DNA of 7,913 nucleotides, from the NCBI GenBank assembly GCA_009782665.1, contig WRIP01000052.1:1-7913 (forward strand), read 5' to 3'. This DNA comes from Oscillospiraceae bacterium (GTDB lineage Bacteria; Bacillota; Clostridia; Oscillospirales; Ruminococcaceae). This document shows positions 1 to 5,710 of the stretch, in pieces. Position numbers and translations under genes: made by a program. Each line of letters begins with the position of its first letter. The stretch's first letter is position 1. The notes under the pieces are model-generated. The model was given only the letters and a program-made list of their open reading frames with translations. It did no database searches and was not told the origin of the DNA.

Positions 1-199
1 AAGGATACAATTCGTCAAGTATTGCCTTTGCTATAAGAGCAAATTCGTCTTCTGTGCATTTTATAGAAACAACTAAACCGTCCGGTACAGAGAACCCCAA
101 TTGAGTAGCTTTTGCGAGGTTCGCAGCTTTTGCACCAAACAGAGATATATTAGTTGCGGTCGGTGATGTCAACGAGGCCACATAAGCACTATCTATCAT
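1..199 (-). CDS. PEP synthase / pyruvate phosphate dikinase-like protein, N-terminal fragment
   Basis: The gene runs off the left edge, so only about 66 N-terminal residues are visible. They contain FGAKAANLAKATQLGFSVPD, about 21 residues in, followed by GLVVS. This matches the opening of the PEP/pyruvate-binding domain (PPDK_N, ATP-grasp-like), whose usual form is GGKGANLxxL...G.PVPPGFVV. The nucleotide-contacting Lys of the G-K motif is kept, but two of its glycines are alanine. Such enzymes transfer phosphate between ATP and pyruvate, or to a drug as in rifampicin phosphotransferase; the fragment cannot tell these apart. I chose the ATG at 199 because GGAG lies 10 bases upstream and because the family motif then sits at its usual distance from the start. 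An in-frame ATG at 241 would add 14 residues but has no Shine-Dalgarno at normal spacing. The gene is divergent from the pilus cluster. Confidence 0.7.
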   Translation of the reverse strand, partial: MIDSAYVASLTSPTATNISLFGAKAANLAKATQLGFSVPDGLVVSIKCTEDEFALIAKAILDELYP

Positions 200-200
200 C

Positions 201-254
201 TTATCGTTGCTCCGTTCTACAATTACTTTCTCCTTTATCATGATATTGATTCAT
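201..254 (-). promoter_or_regulatory. possible 17-codon leader ORF before the PEP-synthase-like gene
   Basis: On the minus strand an ATG at 254 opens a 17-codon frame (MNQYHDKGESNCRTEQR) that ends with TAA at 203-201, one base before the chosen ATG at 199. GGAG at 268-265 sits 10 bases upstream of it. The same GGAG is also 5 bases from an ATG-TTA-TGA mini-frame at 259-251. The arrangement would allow translational coupling or re-initiation at 199. A frame this short can occur by chance, so this is only a candidate. Confidence 0.25.
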
Positions 255-309
255 AACATTTTAACTCCAAATATTTTACTGGGCACTTCTAAAATTCATT
301 TTTTAATTT

Positions 310-357
310 AAATTTTTCACAAAGAGCCGAAGTGCGTTAAAACGCTTTGAAAAATTT
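310..357. repeat. AT-rich inverted repeat in the divergent promoter region
   Basis: AAATTTTTCA at 310-319 is the exact reverse complement of TGAAAAATTT at 348-357, and the arms may gain three more pairs (AAG 322-324 with CTT 345-347) across a small bulge. The 28-base spacer contains its own short hairpin, GCGTT-AA-AACGC at 334-345, whose last base competes with the outer arm. The element lies between the divergent PEP-synthase-like gene and the pilus cluster and is not followed by a T run on either strand, so a simple terminator is unlikely. It could be an operator or an extrudable palindrome. I could not identify convincing sigma-A boxes elsewhere in 242-491; the rest of that stretch shows no further gene. 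Confidence 0.45.
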
Positions 358-491
358 CTGCAAAGATAGGTGTTTTCGCAAATAAAACAATGGCGAACTT
401 CATAGGCGATGGAAGTAATTACATCGATGATCTACATTTTTAGCGAACAACTTCAATATTTCAGTAAAGCATTGTACCATAGGGAGGAAAC

Positions 492-1517
492 ATGAAAAAT
501 CTGAGTTACGGATACATCTCTTCACTCTGTATCGAACTTCATCTCATCGTCAAGGCGGGTATTTCGCTGGAAGACGGACTTGAGATGCTTGCCGACGGAG
601 ATACGACTAAGGACACTAAGTCGGTTCTCAATAGCGTTACGGAATACATGAGTGAAGGCGATGAAATTTATGAAGCGTTGAGAAAAACCGAACGGTTCCC
701 CGACTACATGTGTCAGATGATCGAAATAGGTACCAAGACGGGATACCAAGAGGAGGTGTTCAAGGCGCTGTCGGAATACTACGAGAGTCAGGATCAGATA
801 AATCGCAGCATACGAAACGCCATAGCATATCCCTCCATTCTGGTGGTCATGCTACTACTGGTGGTATCGATACTCATCACTCAGGTACTTCCCATATTCG
901 GTGAAGTATACAGTCAACTCGGTAGAGATATGCCTACCTTCGCGGTGGCAATCATGAATTTCGGTCAGTGGTTGGCAGCATACTGGTATATAGCAATCGC
1001 CATACTGGCAGTTATTGTCGGTTTTGCTTTGGTACTAGTCAAGATGCCAAACCTCAGAAGAACTCTATTTTCCTCAGGCAAGAATCAAGACAGTCTCTCA
1101 GCCAAGATAGCCGGTGCACGGTTTGCTTTCGCACTCTCAATGACTATGCAGAGCGGTCTGGATACTAGCGAATCGTTAGTTATGGCAGAACGACTCTCAG
1201 ATAATCCGCATATGAGCAAACGGATACAGAAATGCCGCGAGTTGATAGAAAGCGGTATATCGTTCGCAGCCGCAGTCGAACAATCGGATGCCTTCCCACC
1301 TATATACTCGAGAATGCTGGGGGTCGGTGTCAGAACCGGAACCACCGATTCGGTTATGTCGGAGATTGCCCGTCGAAGTGAAGATGCAGCAAATGCCGAT
1401 CTCGATCGAATCATCGGACGGATTGAACCGACATTGGTTGTCATTATGTCCATTATCATCGGCGCTATACTGCTAGCGGTTATGCTTCCGTTGACTGGAA
1501 TTATGTCGGCTATCTAG
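492..1517 (+). CDS. pilC: type IV pilus / type II secretion platform protein (PilC/GspF family)
   Basis: This is the inner-membrane platform protein that couples the cytoplasmic ATPases to pilin insertion and removal. Two T2SSF-type helical domains are visible. The first spans about residues 10-112, with KAGISLEDGL (21-30), MIEIGTKTGYQEE (76-88) and AYPSILVV (112-119). The second spans about 205-312, with MTMQSGLDTSESL (217-229), GISFAAAVE (255-263), GVGVRTGTTDSV (277-288) and a closing IEPTLVVIMS (311-320). Hydrophobic segments lie at about 114-136, 163-183 and 313-335, the usual three-segment topology. At 341 residues it is shorter than Gram-negative GspF/PilC (about 400) and close to Gram-positive ComGB, because the N-terminal extension is missing. 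The start is backed by AGGGAGG at 481-487, a slightly short 4 bases from the ATG. It is the first gene of the cluster; no extension ATPase gene precedes it in the window. Confidence 0.9.
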   Translation: MKNLSYGYISSLCIELHLIVKAGISLEDGLEMLADGDTTKDTKSVLNSVTEYMSEGDEIYEALRKTERFPDYMCQMIEIGTKTGYQEEVFKALSEYYESQDQINRSIRNAIAYPSILVVMLLLVVSILITQVLPIFGEVYSQLGRDMPTFAVAIMNFGQWLAAYWYIAIAILAVIVGFALVLVKMPNLRRTLFSSGKNQDSLSAKIAGARFAFALSMTMQSGLDTSESLVMAERLSDNPHMSKRIQKCRELIESGISFAAAVEQSDAFPPIYSRMLGVGVRTGTTDSVMSEIARRSEDAANADLDRIIGRIEPTLVVIMSIIIGAILLAVMLPLTGIMSAI

Positions 1518-1532
1518 TAAAAGGTAAAGAAT

Positions 1533-1856
1533 ATGAAGAAAAATGAAAATTCCTTCATCTCATTTATGAAGAGTAACCTATTTGCAATCGCGTTGTTTGT
1601 CGGGATTGCGGTCTTCATGGTCATCGGTTTCAGGGAAACAGCTGAAAAGCGGAGGGTTCAATCGATCCAGTCCGCATCAGATAGTATCCTGCGAGCCATC
1701 GTGACCTGCTATGCCATCGAAGGATGTTATCCCGAGAGTTATGAGTATATTAAAGATAACTATGGGGTATATATAAACGAGAATAAACTGTCGGTATTCT
1801 ATACTGCCTTCGGCAGTAATATGATGCCTAGCTTCAGGATCATCGAAAAGGGGTAA
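1533..1856 (+). CDS. small membrane-anchored pilin-like protein, pilus cluster
   Basis: A 107-residue protein of unknown function, 15 bases after pilC, with AAAAGG 8 bases before the ATG. It has a short basic/polar N-terminus, one hydrophobic helix at about 15-32, and a basic turn (KRR 39-41). A soluble part then carries a pilin-like stretch, ILRAIVTCYAIEGCYPESY (52-70), and a later GSNMMP (94-99). The spacing of A-x-CYxxEGxYPxSxxYI resembles the helix-to-loop region of type IV pilins and pseudopilins. However, no Gly/Phe prepilin cleavage site and no Glu at +5 can be found. Two cysteines (59 and 65) could form a disulfide outside the cell. I remember similar short proteins in clostridial pilus operons but know no assigned role. 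My inference is an assembly partner or an uncleaved minor-pilin homologue. Confidence 0.75.
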   Translation: MKKNENSFISFMKSNLFAIALFVGIAVFMVIGFRETAEKRRVQSIQSASDSILRAIVTCYAIEGCYPESYEYIKDNYGVYINENKLSVFYTAFGSNMMPSFRIIEKG

Positions 1857-1862
1857 TGAACA

Positions 1863-2357
1863 TTGCTTAAGAAAGGCGGCACCTTTAAATCTATAGATAT
1901 ACTGTTCTCACTTACGCTGTTCTCGGTGTTTGCAATGGCTGTATTGATGGTGCTTCTTTCCGGCGGGCAGATATATCAAAACGTAGTGAATGATATTAGC
2001 ATACAGTTCGAGAGTCGAACCAGCGTGTCATATATCACTACCAAACTGCGTCGTTGTGATACCAACGACAGCGTCAGGGTCGAAATGTTCGGAGATGCCG
2101 AAGCGCTGTTTCTGACCGAAGTTGCCGCGGACGGCAAGGAATATGAGACAGTTATCTATCTGCATGAAGGGGATGTAAAGGAACAGTTCACCGAGAAAGG
2201 GAATCATTTCCCACCCTCTACCGGCACCACCATTCTTTCGGTGCAGTCAATCAATTTCTCTATGGTAGATAACTCCTTGGTGGTAATTGACTATACCACC
2301 GATGAAGGGGCATATACTGCCTACGTATATCTGCGGGTAAACGGAGGTAATACTTAA
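1863..2357 (+). CDS. DUF4860-like pilin-associated protein, TTG start
   Basis: A 164-residue protein with one hydrophobic helix at about 13-33 and a beta-rich-looking soluble domain. The opening KGGTFKSIDILFSL (4-17) looks like a modified class III signal. A Gly-Gly precedes a hydrophobic helix, but the acidic residue (Asp12) falls at +6 if cleavage follows Gly6, not at the usual Glu+5. The pattern IDxLFxLxLFxVFAxxxLxVLLxG recalls DUF4860, a clostridial family of unknown function; I am recalling this, not searching. The start must be TTG at 1863: an in-frame TGA at 1857 blocks any upstream start, and AAGGGG at 1848-1853 is 9 bases away. The position after the platform gene suggests a minor-pilin role comparable to GspI or GspJ. 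The stop codon overlaps the next ATG by one base (TAATG), implying translational coupling. Confidence 0.8.
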   Translation: MLKKGGTFKSIDILFSLTLFSVFAMAVLMVLLSGGQIYQNVVNDISIQFESRTSVSYITTKLRRCDTNDSVRVEMFGDAEALFLTEVAADGKEYETVIYLHEGDVKEQFTEKGNHFPPSTGTTILSVQSINFSMVDNSLVVIDYTTDEGAYTAYVYLRVNGGNT

Positions 2358-2776
2358 TGAACACACGATCAAAATCCAGTCTCTTCCTCATCGAGTTAGT
2401 ACTCGTCATTCTGGTCTTCTCCCTCTCCGCTGCCGTATGTTTGCGGTTATTCTTCGAGTCGCGACTCATCTCCAACGAGAGTCGTAACATTTCACAGGCT
2501 TCACTGGCTGTTCAATCGGTAGCCGATGTATATAAGGCGATGAAGGGTGACTATCTGAAAACCGCAGAGTTTTTGGGCGGCAGTGCCAACGATGACAGTG
2601 TCGACTTCTACTATAATGAGATCTGGGAACCGGTCGACAATCTGGCCGATGCTTCCTTCATCATACAGCTCCAAGAGATAAATGAGATGCACCGCGAGAG
2701 CAGTGTGACGGCGTCCACCTTAGACGGAGATCCAATCTTTTCGGTTGTGGTGAGAGGAGGGCTGAGTTTTGATTGA
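2357..2776 (+). CDS. type IV pilin-like protein with Glu+5 (minor pilin)
   Basis: A 139-residue minor pilin or pseudopilin candidate. The N-terminus is a short basic leader, MNTRSKSS, followed by LFLIELVLVILVFSL. This is the best class III prepilin signal in the cluster: with cleavage after Ser8, Glu13 falls exactly at +5 and the hydrophobic helix covers about 9-29. Ser at -1 in place of Gly is unusual but small. The helix continues through SRLISNESRNISQASLAVQ (35-53) as the amphipathic half typical of pilins, and a short soluble domain follows. It would be processed by a prepilin peptidase (not in the window) and would act in initiating or capping the pilus. It overlaps the previous gene by one base and the following gene by eight. 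Confidence 0.82.
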   Translation: MNTRSKSSLFLIELVLVILVFSLSAAVCLRLFFESRLISNESRNISQASLAVQSVADVYKAMKGDYLKTAEFLGGSANDDSVDFYYNEIWEPVDNLADASFIIQLQEINEMHRESSVTASTLDGDPIFSVVVRGGLSFD

Positions 2777-3227
2777 GAAAGAACGCAGCAGCAACAATAA
2801 CAGACGACCGGGGTTTAACGTTGGCAGTGCGTCGATTATCATGGTCTTCGCCGTCCTTTGTCTTACCATCTTTTCGGTGCTGTCATTTACCACCAGCAGT
2901 TCCGATTTAAGGCTATCTCACCGAGCCGCAAAATCCATATCCGACTACTACCAAGCCGAGTATCGGGCACAGGATAAGATAATCCTCATGCATCAACAAC
3001 TCTTGAAGGAAGGAAATCTTGACAGCCTACGTATTCAATCGGGTCAGACCGATCTGTCCTCTCGTGAGTTTTCACTGCAGTTTACCGAACCTGTAGATGA
3101 TCGCCGGATGCTGTTGGTGGAACTGTACTTCGACAGCGACAATAACATCACCATCTCAAGATGGAATCTATTAGCTGCCTCAGATTGGATACCCGACCAG
3201 AGTATGGAGGTATGGAGCGGCAATTAA
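2769..3227 (+). CDS. minor pilin-like protein lacking Glu+5 (GspK/PilX/ComGG-like position), TTG start
   Basis: A 152-residue protein with a basic leader ending in RRPG, then FNVGSASIIMVFAVLCL. If cleaved after Gly15, Phe16 is +1 and residue +5 is Ser20, not Glu. A hydrophobic helix covers about 20-41, followed by the amphipathic stretch SDLRLSHRAAKSISDYYQAE (45-64) and a small soluble domain. Absence of Glu+5 is characteristic of GspK-type tip pseudopilins, and also of ComGG, which likewise is last in its pilin series; the functional match is inference. The TTG start at 2769 is preceded by AGGAGGG at 2755-2761, 7 bases away, the strongest Shine-Dalgarno in the cluster. It lies inside the upstream gene, giving an 8-base overlap. 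A 46-base gap precedes pilT. Confidence 0.8.
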   Translation: MIEKERSSNNNRRPGFNVGSASIIMVFAVLCLTIFSVLSFTTSSSDLRLSHRAAKSISDYYQAEYRAQDKIILMHQQLLKEGNLDSLRIQSGQTDLSSREFSLQFTEPVDDRRMLLVELYFDSDNNITISRWNLLAASDWIPDQSMEVWSGN

Positions 3228-3273
3228 AAACACATAGTTCTAATCGACCTAAATATTTCAAGGAGATAAATAT

Positions 3274-4326
3274 ATGAATCTCGACACACTCATAAGAGAA
3301 GCAGTAGAACAGAACGCTTCCGACATATTCATTCTCGCCGGTTTCCCGGTAGCACTCAAGACAAAAGGTGCGTTAGTTCCGCTTGACGACGAACGTCTTC
3401 TGCCCGACGGGACACAGGCAATCATTGAAGAAATCTATCATCTGTCCAAACGCCCGATGGACAGGTTAATGAATACCGGCGATGATGATTTCTCGTTTGC
3501 GGTTGCTGGACTGTCACGTTTCAGGGTCAGTACATATAAGCAGCGTGGTTCATTGGCAGCAGTTATCCGGGTCATCTCCTTCGGAATTCCCAACTGGAAG
3601 GACATCAATATACCGGATGAGGTTATGAGTATCTCGGAACGCAGTAAAGGAATGGTGTTAGTAACCGGTCCTGCCGGAGGAGGTAAATCCACCACACTTG
3701 CCTGTATCATCGATCAGATTAACGAGACACGAACCGGGCATATCATCACATTGGAAGAACCAATAGAATATCTGCATCGCAACAAGATGAGTATCGTCAG
3801 TCAGCGCGAGATTGAGTTGGATACTGCCTCTTATCTCTCCGCACTTGCCGCCTGTTTGAGACAGGCACCCGACGTAATTCTGGTCGGTGAGATGAGAGAT
3901 TATGAGACGATTCGCGTATCTATGACCGCATCTGAAACCGGACATCTAGTCATATCCACCCTGCATACACTGGGTGCTGCAAACAGTATCGACCGAATCG
4001 TCGATGTATTTCCGTCCAACCAGCAACCGCAGATACGCATGCAGTTAGCTATGGTGCTGCAGTCTATAGTCTCTCAACAGTTGGTTCAGGGTATCGACGG
4101 CAACATGATACCGGTATTCGAGGTAATGCATATGACCTCTGCCGTCAGAACACTGATACGTGAATCAAAGACCCATCAGATTAATCCGCTTATCGCTTCT
4201 TCAGGCGGTGAGGGTATGATTAGCATGGACAACAGTCTGCTGACACTATATAACCAGGGGAGAATTACAAGGGATGTTGCTATCCGGCATTCCATCAGCC
4301 CAGATGCCTTGGAAAAACGCATCTGA
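3274..4326 (+). CDS. pilT: type IV pilus twitching motility ATPase PilT
   Basis: A hexameric cytoplasmic AAA-like ATPase of the secretion superfamily that drives pilus retraction by returning pilin subunits to the membrane through PilC. An N-terminal PAS-like domain covers about 1-105. The catalytic core follows: Walker A GPAGGGKST (132-140, usually GPTGSGKST), Asp box ITLEEPIEY (158-166), Walker B ILVGEMRD (202-209, catalytic Glu206) and His box ETGHLVISTLHT (221-232). The retraction signature AVRTLIRESKTHQ (290-302) matches the PilT AIRNLIREGKTHQ motif and separates it from PilB-type extension ATPases, as does the absence of a Zn tetracysteine motif. At 350 residues it has the normal PilT length. 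AGGAGA lies 7-8 bases before the ATG. It is last in the cluster, probably co-transcribed with it. Confidence 0.95.
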   Translation: MNLDTLIREAVEQNASDIFILAGFPVALKTKGALVPLDDERLLPDGTQAIIEEIYHLSKRPMDRLMNTGDDDFSFAVAGLSRFRVSTYKQRGSLAAVIRVISFGIPNWKDINIPDEVMSISERSKGMVLVTGPAGGGKSTTLACIIDQINETRTGHIITLEEPIEYLHRNKMSIVSQREIELDTASYLSALAACLRQAPDVILVGEMRDYETIRVSMTASETGHLVISTLHTLGAANSIDRIVDVFPSNQQPQIRMQLAMVLQSIVSQQLVQGIDGNMIPVFEVMHMTSAVRTLIRESKTHQINPLIASSGGEGMISMDNSLLTLYNQGRITRDVAIRHSISPDALEKRI

Positions 4327-4343
4327 GTCAGTCACACTAAACG

Positions 4344-4359
4344 TCTTAGATATCTAAGA
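4344..4359. repeat. 16-bp perfect palindrome overlapping the pilT terminator
   Basis: TCTTAGATATCTAAGA reads the same on both strands. Its last four bases (AAGA, 4356-4359) are also the first arm of the terminator hairpin at 4356-4385, so the two structures cannot both form fully in RNA. It may be a protein-binding site or an accessory hairpin; nothing else in the sequence decides this. Confidence 0.4.
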
Positions 4360-4386
4360 GGATGGGTATTGAACCTCATCCTCTTT
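4356..4386. terminator. hairpin between convergent pilT and UroD-like gene
   Basis: AAGAGGATG (4356-4364) pairs exactly with CATCCTCTT (4377-4385), and a GU and a GC pair can extend the 9-bp stem inward. It lies 29 bases after the pilT stop and 30 bases after the end of the minus-strand gene, where a shared terminator is expected. The T run is short on both strands (TTT on plus), so termination may be incomplete. Confidence 0.6.
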
Positions 4387-4415
4387 ATCGTTGTGGCAGT
4401 ATCCTTTCTCCTCGG

Positions 4416-5414
4416 TCAGCTATAGAAACCCTTGACTGCGGCAAAGAAACTGTCAATATTCTGTATGGGTGCCTGCGGTGGTATATCACAACCGGAAGAG
4501 ATGATGAAGTTACTGTAGCTACCGCATTCCTCAAGTAGTTCGGTCGTGTTGACATAAATCGATTCAGGTGTTCCATTCCTGAACTGGGTCGCCGGGTCAA
4601 TGTTTCCCATAACCAAACAGTCATCCGGGACAAGAGACAACATCTCTGCCATATTTATAGCATTGCCGAAATGATAGGCATCTGCACTGATAGACAGTAT
4701 TGAATGTATGAGCGGGATGGTATTACCGCAGTTATGGTAGACTAGGCCGAACTCCTCCGATTGAAGCTGTACGCAGATCTGCTTTACATAGGGGGTTGAA
4801 AATCTTTCAATCAGGTCGGGAGAAAGTAAGCCGGCAGCCGGTTCCGCTAGTATAATTCCGTGAGCTCCGCTCTTTTGGAATGCCTGTCCGTAGCTGACTA
4901 AGAATTGAGTTGCTTTTTCCAGCGTGAGTGTAACCAGCTCGGGTTCAATGAAACAATCGATCATTATCTCGGTCATCCCAATAAGCCTCGCTGCAAGCGA
5001 AAAGGGTCCTAACATGCCGGCAAAGACCGGACGATCGGTTATGATTTCGGTAGCTTTTTGTATAGAGTCAATATATGTTTTGGTTCGAGACGTATATGGA
5101 TCACCCACTGTTAATGCCATCGCATCAGCCATATTAGTCACCAAACTACCGACGACGGTCGGTACCTCATGCTCATCCGTCTTTATCGTTGCGCCGAATG
5201 CCTGTGCTTCAACCGACAGATCCATCATACCGACCGCTGCTGCGGTGTCGTATCGTTCGGCGATGAGCTTCATTCCCTTGGCCTGTAGACTACTGTCGGA
5301 GATTAAGTCAGCTACCGTTAGTGAGAGCAGTTGAACACATGGAAAGGACAGTATTGGAAACGCCTTCTTCTTTTCGGACATATATATATCGCTGAACCAT
5401 CTCGTAATATTCAT
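4416..5414 (-). CDS. uroporphyrinogen decarboxylase-superfamily protein, MtaA/CmuA-like methyltransferase type
   Basis: A roughly 332-residue soluble TIM-barrel protein of the UROD superfamily. The features fit the cobamide methyltransferase branch better than haem-pathway HemE. A Zn-binding H-x-C is visible in YHNCGN (His227, Cys229 counted from the chosen start), with a third ligand candidate in SSGCDIPP (Cys309). Family-typical blocks are FAGMLGPFSLAARLIGM, ILAEPAAGLLSP, VMGNIDP and the C-terminal GCDIPP. Members move a methyl group between a corrinoid protein and a thiol such as coenzyme M, homocysteine or another acceptor; the substrate here is unknown. I prefer the ATG at 5414 to the in-frame ATG at 5423, because AAAGGA directly abuts the latter but lies 9 bases from the former. 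No corrinoid protein is next to it. It is convergent with pilT and divergent from the following pair. Confidence 0.82.
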   Translation of the reverse strand: MNITRWFSDIYMSEKKKAFPILSFPCVQLLSLTVADLISDSSLQAKGMKLIAERYDTAAAVGMMDLSVEAQAFGATIKTDEHEVPTVVGSLVTNMADAMALTVGDPYTSRTKTYIDSIQKATEIITDRPVFAGMLGPFSLAARLIGMTEIMIDCFIEPELVTLTLEKATQFLVSYGQAFQKSGAHGIILAEPAAGLLSPDLIERFSTPYVKQICVQLQSEEFGLVYHNCGNTIPLIHSILSISADAYHFGNAINMAEMLSLVPDDCLVMGNIDPATQFRNGTPESIYVNTTELLEECGSYSNFIISSGCDIPPQAPIQNIDSFFAAVKGFYS

Positions 5415-5444
5415 ATCAATCATTCCTTTGTGAGATAGATAAAT

Positions 5445-5472
5445 ACTATACTATTTTGATGATATGACGAAA
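5445..5472 (-). promoter_or_regulatory. possible sigma-A promoter for the UroD-like gene
   Basis: On the minus strand TATAGT (5450-5445) is a good -10 box about 30 bases upstream of the ATG at 5414. TTTCGT (5472-5467) is a poor -35 match at a 16-base spacing. The surrounding AT richness makes such matches easy to find, so confidence is low. Confidence 0.3.
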
Positions 5473-5473
5473 T

Positions 5474-5503
5474 TTGTGATAGAAATTTTCACTGATATAT
5501 ATA
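5474..5503 (+). promoter_or_regulatory. possible promoter for the 5711-7404 gene pair
   Basis: TTGTGA (5474-5479) and TATATA (5498-5503), 18 bases apart, resemble -35 and -10 boxes. This would give a leader of about 200 bases before the ATG at 5711. TTGTGA occurs three times here (5428, 5474, 5528), so it could be an operator half-site instead. Confidence 0.25.
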
Positions 5504-5574
5504 TTCCTGATAGATTTTTTGTTAAACTTGTGATATATTCAAAGCTTTTTCATCTCGCTAGATACTTTCTTTGG

Positions 5575-5656
5575 TTCGTTTAGGTCGTTAGCTTTTGATA
5601 TTACATGGTGAATTCTGTAAAAAACACCTAACCGAAAGATACTTCACCTATCAGGT
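5575..5656 (+). repeat. inverted repeats in the leader of the 5711 gene
   Basis: TTCGTTTAGGT (5575-5585) pairs with ACCTAACCGAA (5626-5636) except for one mismatch, enclosing a smaller hairpin TTACA/TGTAA (5601-5605 with 5616-5620). A second ACCTA at 5647-5651 and an AGGT at 5653-5656 could pair with the same partners, so alternative structures are possible. It lies 55-136 bases upstream of the start codon. No known riboswitch consensus was recognised. The remainder of the 5415-5710 intergenic stretch is AT-rich and holds no gene I can support. Confidence 0.35.
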
Positions 5657-5710
5657 ATTTACGCAACGATCTCACCATCGATTTTTAATGAATTAATACA
5701 TGGAGAATAT

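Noticed and set aside
242..491. Possible c-di-GMP riboswitch upstream of the pilus cluster
   Set aside because: Clostridial type IV pilus operons are often controlled this way, so I looked for it. The GEMM-type conserved blocks and tetraloop/receptor pattern are not recognisable, and only short unrelated stems are present.
1085..1459. 124-codon minus-strand ORF inside pilC
   Set aside because: It is antisense to a well-supported gene, has no family resemblance and no Shine-Dalgarno context, and its length is explained by the coding bias of pilC.
492..3227. Calling the cluster a comG competence operon
   Set aside because: The platform protein has ComGB-like size, but comGA is absent, no ComGC-like GFTLIE major pilin follows, and a PilT lies at the end. 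A type IV pilus reading fits better.
4924..5334. 136-codon plus-strand ORF inside the UroD-like gene
   Set aside because: Shadow of the real minus-strand gene, whose motifs are clear; the translated product is low-complexity Ser/Ala/Val with no recognisable domain.
4416..5414. Haem-pathway uroporphyrinogen decarboxylase HemE
   Set aside because: The HxC and GC Zn-ligand pattern and the lack of the N-terminal RQAGRYLPEY-type HemE signature point to the methyltransferase branch.
5428..5533. Three TTGTGA copies as a defined operator array
   Set aside because: The spacings (46 and 54 bases) are irregular and the hexamer is short in a very AT-rich region, so chance is a sufficient explanation.
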